From Anabaena sp. 4-3 (GTDB lineage: Bacteria; Cyanobacteriota; Cyanobacteriia; Cyanobacteriales; Nostocaceae), in assembly GCF_001597745.1 (NCBI RefSeq), contig NZ_LUHJ01000035.1, forward strand, positions 16,733 to 80,732: a stretch of DNA of 64,000 nt. Direction: 5' to 3'. The position numbers and the translations under genes were made by a program. The notes under the pieces are model-generated. The model saw only the letters and a list, made by a program, of their open reading frames with translations, ran no database searches and was not told the DNA's origin. Shown piece after piece: positions 57,566 to 64,000 of this stretch (its first letter is position 1; the number at the start of each line of letters is the position of its first letter).

Positions 57566-57823
57566 TTAAGGGTTATTTCTCAATTTTAGTTTATCCCGGA
57601 CTGCTTGACGGATATCTTCCCAGTCTTGTGCTGTTATTTCTGTTGCTTCTCCAGAGTTAAACCCTTCTAAAAGCATGGTTTGTAGTCGTTTTTTTGCTCT
57701 GGTGTTTCTGGTCTTGTCGCACTAATTACCGAAAATATTCGCTGACACTGCTGTAACCACCTTGCGCTACTATTCTACGTAACTTCTCATGGTGTCAGGT
57801 AAGGAAATATTGATACTTTTCAT
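57566..57823 (-). pseudogene. ParD-type antitoxin pseudogene, copy 2, nearly full length
   Basis: Starting at 57823 the minus strand reads MKSINISLPDTMRSYVE followed by two stops. After a 4-bp net loss another frame continues AQGGYSSVSEYFR, a stop, LVRQDQK. In a third stretch RAKKRLQTMLLEGFNSGEAT and TAQDWEDIRQAVRDKL lead to a stop at 57566. Together this is a complete ParD protein of about 85 residues broken by frameshifts and stops. It has no intact ParE partner on its own strand. Confidence 0.8.
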
Positions 57824-58048
57824 CAGGGTTAGTTCCTCAATCTGCTTTTCTATATCATGGCGGTTTTTGTCATTTTTTGCTATTGGGAGAAAACACTATT
57901 AGTGATGGTTGGGCGGTTTGGGTGATGTTGGGTTTATTTGTGTCAATCTAAGCTACTTACTTTAGTTGTAATAAAAATAATTAACTTATCTATATAAAAC
58001 TGAAAATGATTGCTATAATAAAAACATCAATCAGATTTATTAACTGTG

Positions 58049-58315
58049 ATGACTATCAAGGAATTACTCTTGCAAGAGATTGATAACACACCCAACGAAC
58101 TTTTAGAAGATGTGCTTGGTTTTTTGCAGTCACTCAAAACAGCACCACAAAAACCCCAAGCTACCTATCAAGAATTGTTAGAAAGAATAGATTACTTAGA
58201 AACAATAATAGGTATTCGTAAAGGGTTAGATGAATTTGAGCGCGGTGAAGGTATTCCTGCTGATCAAGCTTTGGCAACCTTGCAAATAAAATATAATATT
58301 CCTCCTCGCTCATGA
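58049..58315 (+). CDS. antitoxin-like DUF2281-type protein
   Basis: An 88-residue acidic helical protein: MTIKELLLQEIDNTPNELLEDVLGFLQSLK, with a linker and a second helix (DYLETIIGIRKGLDEFERGEGI). The start at ATG 58049 is preferred over the GTG just before it. Its stop overlaps the ATG of a ruined ParE-type toxin gene (ATGA), so it is the antitoxin of a pair whose toxin is dead. The intact frame suggests it may be kept for its own sake or was orphaned recently. Confidence 0.75.
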   Translation: MTIKELLLQEIDNTPNELLEDVLGFLQSLKTAPQKPQATYQELLERIDYLETIIGIRKGLDEFERGEGIPADQALATLQIKYNIPPRS

Positions 58316-58629
58316 ATTATTAAGTTATTATTCAACCTACTGCATTTCAAGAAATTTAAAGTTCTTACCGTTAGATGTGTGATAATTTAAGTGCTGAAGT
58401 AGCGAACAATTGGTATTATCAACTTGAAGATACTATTGCATCACTAAAAAAATTTACTAACCGATGTAGTATAGCTCCAGAATCAACAAAAATTGGTCGT
58501 GAAATTCGCCAACTATGGGTAGGAAAACAAAGAAAATATCGAGTTTTGTTTGTTGTTGAAGAAGATGTTGTAGCTATTGTTCATGTTCGTCACAGTCGTC
58601 AATCTTATCTAGATGAAGAGTCTGAATGA
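58312..58629 (+). pseudogene. RelE/ParE-type toxin pseudogene with three nonsense codons
   Basis: Read in one frame from the ATG at 58312: MNY, stop (58321), VIIQPTAFQEI, stop (58357), SSYR, stop (58372), MCDNLSAEVANNWYYQLED and on to a normal C-terminus (YRVLFVVEEDVVAIVHVRHS). The three stops are where a Lys, a Glu and a Trp are expected, each a likely single-base change, so this is an intact-length toxin gene killed by nonsense mutations. The remaining open frame (from 58375) lacks the first strand and helix. Confidence 0.82.
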
Positions 58630-58650
58630 CATTGAGTTTGTGAAGATTGC

Positions 58651-58780
58651 TTGCTTTCTGTTTCTGGTCTTGTCGTACTAATTCCCGAAAATATTCACGC
58701 TTCGCTGCTGTAACCACCTTGCGCTACTATTCTACATAAGCTCATAAGGTGTCAGGTAAGGAAATATTCATACTTTTCAT
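58651..58780 (-). pseudogene. ParD-type antitoxin pseudogene, copy 3 (N-terminal part)
   Basis: From 58780 the minus strand reads MKSMNISLPDTL, then a stop, then shifted remnants ending EYFRELVRQDQK near 58655. It shares the GTAGAATAGTAGCGCAAG lesion with copies 1 and 2, and about 55 bp upstream of the start codon with copy 2. The C-terminal half is missing. Confidence 0.75.
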
Positions 58781-58977
58781 CAGGGTTAGTTCCTCAATCT
58801 GCTTTTCTATATCATTGCAGTTTTTGTCATTTTCTGTCATTGCAACACAAGGAACTATTTATGCTGCTGATGCTGGGGTGAGATGATGGAAATACAGGTT
58901 TTTTGGGTTGTAATTTAGTACCTAACGATTGAAATCGCAGCTATAGAAACAAAACCTAGCTACGCAGGTTAACACCT

Positions 58978-59102
58978 GTAGGGTGGGTTAGGCGCACAGG
59001 ATCATGTCGTCAAGATGAAGATTTACGATTTTGCAACCTAACCCACCATTTGCACCGGGGTTATGGGTTTGGTGGCGTACTTTTTGCGCTAACCCACCCT
59101 AC
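58978..59102. mobile_element. MITE-like element with GTAGGGTGGGTTAG inverted ends
   Basis: A 125-bp non-coding element. The ends GTAGGGTGGGTTAGGCGC (58978-58995) and GCGCTAACCCACCCTAC (59086-59102) are inverted repeats, and an internal AACCTAACCCACC near 59036 adds a third copy. It lies just after the dynamin-like gene's stop codon. Confidence 0.55.
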
Positions 59103-59114
59103 AAAACTTAAAAA

Positions 59115-61469
59115 CTAGGGTTTCCAAGTGTTGAGAGACTGACGAATTGATTTTAATTCCTGTAGATATTCATGAATTTTCTCTGTTTGTAGATTCAAAA
59201 TGTTAATGATTTTGTCTGATTCTGCTTCTTTTGCTTCTCTTTCTTTTAGCAGGGTCTCAAAATCTTCTTGAAATTTTTGGATATAATCATTGATTTGTTG
59301 CTCTGCACGTCTAAAGTCTTCTTCAATTTGTTTTTCTATGACTCTTTGGAGCAACAGTCGATTATTCACAACTTGTTCATCAATTTTTCTATAAATTAAC
59401 TGTGCTGTTTGAAGTAAGTTTATTTCATAAAATTCTTGGGTGTCCTCATATTCAACATCCACATAATAAACTTGTTCAGAATCACAACAACGACTTTCTT
59501 TTCTTTCCTCTTTTTTTGTCCTAGTAAACACTTCTTGCTGTTGTTTAATCTTGGCATCGATTCCCTTAAATTCAAAATTCGGGAACTGAATAGGGTTAAC
59601 ATTTAATTCAACTTGTAAAGCTTCTCCTAAATAATTAGATAGTTCATTAGATATCTGTTGGATATCACTTTGTATTTTGATAGCTAATTTTTCACGGATA
59701 TGAGTACCGTCTCTAACCAACCTATCTTGAGTATCTAACCAAAAGCTCTGAATCAGAGGACTACAAAATTCGTTGATAGTTTTGCTAATAGTTTCAGCAT
59801 CCTTTTTATTTTTGGCTTTGATCACGTATGGATCAGAATTTTTTGGTGTTTCATTGGGAGAATCATTAGAAGAATCAAAAACTTCAGGAGCAGATTTAGA
59901 CAGAGACTTTATTAAAGATGTACCGCCTCTAACACCTACCCTGAATATGTTTCCTAATCCTTTGCTAAAAAAGTCTATTATACCGCCACCAACATCAGCT
60001 ATAATATCGCCAATATCCCCCCAATCAATATTATTATTTGTCTTCGTGACTGGTGCAGGATTAGCTTTCACTTTCTTTGTGCTAGATAATTTTTCAGATT
60101 GAGATTCGGCAATTTGGTCAATTTGATATTGAATTTCAGCTTTAGTTCCTTTAGCAAATATATCAATGCCTTGGCTGAAACCACTTATAAGTATTTGTTT
60201 CTGCCTATTTACGGACTTTTTTACATCTTCTACCTTAAGCCTGGCATTATGAGAACGCTTTTTGTATTCTTCAATCTTTTGCTTTAAGACTGCAATATCT
60301 ATTTCCCAACCACTAATTTTTGTGTTGAGAGTATCTTCAATTGATTTGGCAGCTTTATCAATTTTCGCTAAAACATCACTTAAAAGATTCCAACCTGCAT
60401 TTCTAGTGATCGTTTCAATGACTGTTTTTTGAATAGTAGTAACACCACTATCTATTAATGCTTGTGGTGCAATTTTTCGAGGGGCTGGTATAATCTGATT
60501 GCCTTCTTCATCTTCAGTGGCATATCTAGCACTAAAGAATTTTTTGAAATCCTTGATTTGGCTTTCAGTAGCTTTCTGTTGTTGAATTAATTTTGCTAAA
60601 AGTCCTTGTCTGGAACTAGCTGGATAAATAAGGGGGTTAGGAAAACCAAAACTAGATAATTCGCGTTTTAAATCTTGAATAACTTCGTCAATTTCTCTAT
60701 CCCTTTCAGTTTTTTGATCAACTTTGTTGAGGATAAAGTAAATTTTCCCTTTTTCAGCTTCTAAAATTTCCTTGCGGTTCTCTACTACATCCTTAAACAA
60801 TTCAGAAACAGCATTATCTTTGTAAGAAGCGTAATTTAAAACAAATAAAATTGCATTGCAAGTTCTTAATGCTTCCAGGGCAGTTTGTTTTAGTGCTACT
60901 GTGTTAAATTGGGCGGATTCCCATTCATTTGGCCCAGGTGTATCAACGAGAGTAAAACCCGCAAGCGAAGAAAGTCTACTAATTGCTTCAATGGGATGTT
61001 CTATTTCAAAACGTATGGTATTATCAGGGTTTCCCGTTTCCCTAATTTCACGAGTTCTCACTAAAAATTTCTGCTGAATTTCTCCTTCATTACCTTCAGC
61101 AAGAACAACAGGTTTTCTTTCTCCGGCTCGGTATTCTAACAATCTGGGAACTTTATTACCCGGAATATGGAGTACATCTGTACGGCAGATGGTACAAGCG
61201 GCGGTTTCACTAGCTAAAACATCTGCACCAATGACAGAATTAAGAAAGGTACTCTTTCCCGCTTTCATAGCTGCAATAACCGCAACTTGATATTTTTGGT
61301 GTTCCAATGCGGTTAAGGCTGTGATGATGTCATTCTCAACACTCTGCAAACCTTTGGTATCATCGCCTTCACTGAGACGGCTTTGGCGAATTTCCTGAAG
61401 ATACTGTAACAGTCGTGTACCCAGTTGTTCAATACGGCTGTGTGTGGCTTGGAATTGTTGTGATGACAT
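59115..61469 (-). CDS. dynamin-like GTPase
   Basis: A 784-residue large GTPase. The G domain has a P-loop AAMKAGKST, switch region around TAACTICRTDV, G3 DTPGPNEW and G4 NKVD. A long helical region rich in Lys, Glu and Gln follows, with a Gly-rich hydrophobic segment (DIIADVGGGIIDFFSKGLGNIF) that could touch a membrane, and a coiled-coil C-terminus. This is the layout of bacterial dynamin-like proteins, which remodel or tether membranes. The longest frame starts at a GTG (61523), but the ATG at 61469 (MSSQQFQATH) is more natural. The gene stands alone, between a repeat element and the ThDP enzyme. Confidence 0.82.
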   Translation of the reverse strand: MSSQQFQATHSRIEQLGTRLLQYLQEIRQSRLSEGDDTKGLQSVENDIITALTALEHQKYQVAVIAAMKAGKSTFLNSVIGADVLASETAACTICRTDVLHIPGNKVPRLLEYRAGERKPVVLAEGNEGEIQQKFLVRTREIRETGNPDNTIRFEIEHPIEAISRLSSLAGFTLVDTPGPNEWESAQFNTVALKQTALEALRTCNAILFVLNYASYKDNAVSELFKDVVENRKEILEAEKGKIYFILNKVDQKTERDREIDEVIQDLKRELSSFGFPNPLIYPASSRQGLLAKLIQQQKATESQIKDFKKFFSARYATEDEEGNQIIPAPRKIAPQALIDSGVTTIQKTVIETITRNAGWNLLSDVLAKIDKAAKSIEDTLNTKISGWEIDIAVLKQKIEEYKKRSHNARLKVEDVKKSVNRQKQILISGFSQGIDIFAKGTKAEIQYQIDQIAESQSEKLSSTKKVKANPAPVTKTNNNIDWGDIGDIIADVGGGIIDFFSKGLGNIFRVGVRGGTSLIKSLSKSAPEVFDSSNDSPNETPKNSDPYVIKAKNKKDAETISKTINEFCSPLIQSFWLDTQDRLVRDGTHIREKLAIKIQSDIQQISNELSNYLGEALQVELNVNPIQFPNFEFKGIDAKIKQQQEVFTRTKKEERKESRCCDSEQVYYVDVEYEDTQEFYEINLLQTAQLIYRKIDEQVVNNRLLLQRVIEKQIEEDFRRAEQQINDYIQKFQEDFETLLKEREAKEAESDKIINILNLQTEKIHEYLQELKSIRQSLNTWKP

Positions 61470-61574
61470 GGTAGTTGAATCCTGGTAGTAAAAATTGCTA
61501 ATTGAGATTCTTGGATCTACCACTTAGTTGTAACCCCATCTAAGAAAAATGCCTAGATGGGGATGTCATACTTC

Positions 61575-63788
61575 TTAATGCACTAACTCAATAGCCCGCT
61601 TAGTCAAAGCTTCAGCAGTCAACCCATTAAACGCCATCAACTCACCTGCACTAGCGGTAGTCTCCCCACGCTTCCAGGCGAATGTATCGCGCTTGCTGTT
61701 ACTGCGTAACATGATGGGTTCTAACATCGACGCTGCACCACCAGTTACACCAATGAGTGCATCACCATCAAATAATTCGGCAAATTTTGCATCATCAATG
61801 AAACCACCATCTGCTTCTGAACAGGTGTCCCAAGCTACATCATGAGGACGATACAAACGCCGGGGGTTAATTACAGAAACTATCTTGACTCCAATACCTT
61901 CTGTTTCTAAGAAAGCTGCTGCTTCAAAGACTGGAATTAATGTCATGTCTCCAATAACTGCAAACACAACTTTCTTACCGCCAGGAATTTCATGCAGCAC
62001 TACTGCACCTTCTTCTAAACCTTGACGGGTTTGTGCAAAGGTGGTGCGAATTGGTAAGGGTGACTTACTTGCTGTGATGACTATTCCTTTATTTTTGGTT
62101 GTCAACGCCCAGTCATAACAAGCTTGGATACTGTTTGCGTCGGGGGGAAATACAGGAAAAACGTTACCATTCCGCATCATCGAAGCAAAATAAGCTTCAA
62201 TTTCTGGACGTTGGTGTGTCCAACCGTTGCGCCCTTGTTCTAATGCGCCAGCTGTAAATAAGGTGATGGTTGAGGGTGTCTGACGGCGTAATTCTGCCAT
62301 TGCTTGGGTGACGGTTTGCCAAATTGGTAAACCGTTTATGGCAAAAGATTCATAGGAACACCACAAACTTCTTGCACCCATCAAGCATAACCCAGCCGCT
62401 AATCCTGCACAAGCGTCTTCACTCAAGGGTTCGTAAACTTGTCCGTTGGGTGCTTGGTTATATAATTCGTCGCTGGTGGGGTGGATAATTTTTAATGCTT
62501 GGTTGATGTTACCAATTCCTGATGCTTCGTTACCGTCGGCGTTGGTGACTAGGAAATTTTGGTCTTTCTGTCCGACTATACCGACGAGTCGCCCCATTGC
62601 TGTTGTAGAAACTTTCGGTTCTCCACCAACTGCATATTCTTCTAAGGGCAATGTACCTAATTGTGATAATGGTAACTCAAATTCTGTGACTACTGTCTTA
62701 GCTGCGGGGCCGCCTCCGGCGCGTTCGGCGTTGGTTCTGACTATTTGCCACGCTTCTGGGGATAATGCACGGGTTTGTAAGGCACTGACTATATGGGGTG
62801 CGTCTAGGGTATCTTTCGGATAGAGGTTGTGTGATTTTGCACCTCTGGCGTGAACTCCTGCGCCTTTGAGTTGTTTGATAATAAACACCGTTAGCTTGCC
62901 ACTCATGGCGGAACGGGCGGCTTTATCTACAGCTACAAGTACAGCTTTGGTAAAGGCGAGGCGTTGCTCAAAGGAAAAGGCGGTACTATCTACATAATCC
63001 CCTGGTTGGTTTTGGTCGTCAAATTCTTTAGCATCAACTAGGATGACTTCCTCAAAACCGTTTCCTTGCCAATAGGCTGTCATCTGTTGGTTGGTTTTTA
63101 GGGAAACCATGCTGTGATGTTCTTGGCTGTAACCGTTCCAGACTAGGACGGGTAAGAAGTTGGTGACGTGGGGATAGGCGGTGTTAAAGTGCGCCATTGA
63201 ACTCATGATGTAGGGTTCTCCTAGTCCACCGTCGCCGAGGGTGAAGGGGAAGAGTTTGTCTCGGTGGAGGAGTGCGGCGGCCATGGCAAAGTGCTGTCCT
63301 TGTCCCAAGGGGCCTGCGGGGGCGAGAATACCGGGGATGTAACCGGAAAGGTGTCCTAAGAGTCCATGTTTTTCCCGGAAGCGATCGCGCAATTGTTGTA
63401 CTGTAAAAATGCCCATGTCCTCTAGCGATCGATCTAGAAACATGGCACTATAAAATCCTGGTGCGTGATGTCCGACTTCGGTAAGTATATTTTTATGCCC
63501 CAGCATGACTAAAGCTGCATAGGCTTCTGCTTGGCTAGCGAAGCCGCCAGGATGCCCAGATGCCTTACTACCAGTGACTTGTACTGTCAAGTAGCGCAGG
63601 GCATCAGCCGCTAGTAAGGTTTGATACACAGCTTTAGCGTCTGTCGGGTCGGCGATCGCTACTTGTCCCGATTCTATCGCAGGTGTCGCACCATAAGTTT
63701 CAAAACCTGGTAGCACTTCCCCAAAATATTGTATTCCTTCACAAAATTCTGGAAGTGCTGAAGATGCCTTTGGTGTGAATGCAGTCAT
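61575..63788 (-). CDS. ThDP-dependent transketolase/phosphoketolase-like enzyme
   Basis: A 737-residue thiamine-diphosphate enzyme. The N-terminal part has the transketolase-type SGHPGG and GPLGQG motifs and a ThDP/Mg site beginning GDGGLGEPYIM. The middle domain has SEDACAGLAAGLCLMG with the expected catalytic Glu. NGWTHQRPE is intermediate between the DGPTHQ of transketolases and the NGFTHQ-like motif of phosphoketolases. The C-terminal domain is complete. It is not a canonical phosphoketolase (about 800 residues with EGGELGY), nor a standard transketolase. It may cleave or transfer C2 units from sugar phosphates. The exact reaction is open. Confidence 0.75.
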   Translation of the reverse strand: MTAFTPKASSALPEFCEGIQYFGEVLPGFETYGATPAIESGQVAIADPTDAKAVYQTLLAADALRYLTVQVTGSKASGHPGGFASQAEAYAALVMLGHKNILTEVGHHAPGFYSAMFLDRSLEDMGIFTVQQLRDRFREKHGLLGHLSGYIPGILAPAGPLGQGQHFAMAAALLHRDKLFPFTLGDGGLGEPYIMSSMAHFNTAYPHVTNFLPVLVWNGYSQEHHSMVSLKTNQQMTAYWQGNGFEEVILVDAKEFDDQNQPGDYVDSTAFSFEQRLAFTKAVLVAVDKAARSAMSGKLTVFIIKQLKGAGVHARGAKSHNLYPKDTLDAPHIVSALQTRALSPEAWQIVRTNAERAGGGPAAKTVVTEFELPLSQLGTLPLEEYAVGGEPKVSTTAMGRLVGIVGQKDQNFLVTNADGNEASGIGNINQALKIIHPTSDELYNQAPNGQVYEPLSEDACAGLAAGLCLMGARSLWCSYESFAINGLPIWQTVTQAMAELRRQTPSTITLFTAGALEQGRNGWTHQRPEIEAYFASMMRNGNVFPVFPPDANSIQACYDWALTTKNKGIVITASKSPLPIRTTFAQTRQGLEEGAVVLHEIPGGKKVVFAVIGDMTLIPVFEAAAFLETEGIGVKIVSVINPRRLYRPHDVAWDTCSEADGGFIDDAKFAELFDGDALIGVTGGAASMLEPIMLRSNSKRDTFAWKRGETTASAGELMAFNGLTAEALTKRAIELVH

Positions 63789-63924
63789 GCTGAGTACCTT
63801 GTAAGGATGACGTGAAACTATTGATGCTCGTTGAATTTAACAAAAATTTTACCTCTTTAGGGTTGTTAAGAATTATCAGTGTTTTGTAATGCTAGGTATA
63901 AGTAGTTTGAATAGCAGGGGTTTA

Positions 63925-63960
63925 GGGGTGTCCGGGGGATGAGGGGGATGAGGGGGACAA
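63925..63960. repeat. GGGGGATGA tandem repeats at the window end
   Basis: Three or more GGGGGATGA nonamers, the same unit as after hoxF, in the upstream region of the ThDP enzyme. Confidence 0.65.
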
Positions 63961-64000
63961 ATCAATTCAAAATTCGTCTTGAAAAGTTTCCTACGGCGGG

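Overview
The window looks like chromosome from a filamentous, heterocyst-type cyanobacterium of the Anabaena/Nostoc/Trichormus group. The evidence is the abundance of HIP1 octamers (GCGATCGC), short tandem heptamer repeats of the TTAGTCA and CAGTCAA type, long purine- or pyrimidine-rich intergenic repeats, a PixJ-type cyanobacteriochrome chemosensory cluster, PatA-like regulators and a HoxEFUYH bidirectional hydrogenase. The hox genes form one contiguous cluster, as known for A. variabilis, and not two separated ones as in Nostoc sp. PCC 7120. The species assignment is inference. I saw no rRNA, tRNA, CRISPR array, intact transposase or prophage.

Layout. 1-4.4 kb: two SAM methyltransferases (the first cut by the left edge) and two glycosyltransferases, probably the end of a polysaccharide locus. 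4.5-7.4 kb: a TonB-like protein divergent from exbB-exbD. 7.5-9.3 kb: PBP2. 9.8-13.4 kb: polyamine transporter genes potA, potD and potB, with a small four-helix-bundle gene between potA and potD and no potC. 13.4-23 kb: a five-gene phototaxis/chemosensory cluster on the minus strand in the order PatA-like, CheY, CheW, cyanobacteriochrome MCP, CheA-REC (the pixGHIJL order). 23.7-36.6 kb: a peptidoglycan-binding/beta-propeller protein, two universal stress proteins, an alpha/beta hydrolase with FtsH, a DUF5132 protein, and a 1770-residue DNA-binding/hybrid kinase followed by a stand-alone receiver. 37-43.9 kb: hoxE, hoxF, hoxU, a DUF3122 gene, hoxY, a CBS-domain gene and hoxH, all on the plus strand. 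44-55.2 kb: a secreted PLA2-like protein, a CocE-type hydrolase, CoaBC, small and regulatory genes, a pentapeptide/HhH membrane protein, a quinone oxidoreductase and ArsS. 55.3-58.9 kb: a toxin-antitoxin area with two apparently intact pairs and several ruined ones. 59.1-63.8 kb: a dynamin-like GTPase and a transketolase/phosphoketolase-like enzyme.

Repeat DNA is the most distinctive feature. Heptamer and GA/CT-rich repeats fill most intergenic gaps in the pot and hox clusters, provide some start and stop codons, and have entered coding regions in frame as Pro/Ser/Gly-rich linkers in the giant kinase and the CocE hydrolase. Several short elements with terminal inverted repeats are present; one sits in a decayed ParD antitoxin gene. 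Three copies of that dead antitoxin share the same inactivating lesion, and a nearby ParE-like toxin carries three nonsense codons beside its intact partner. These are the least expected observations here.
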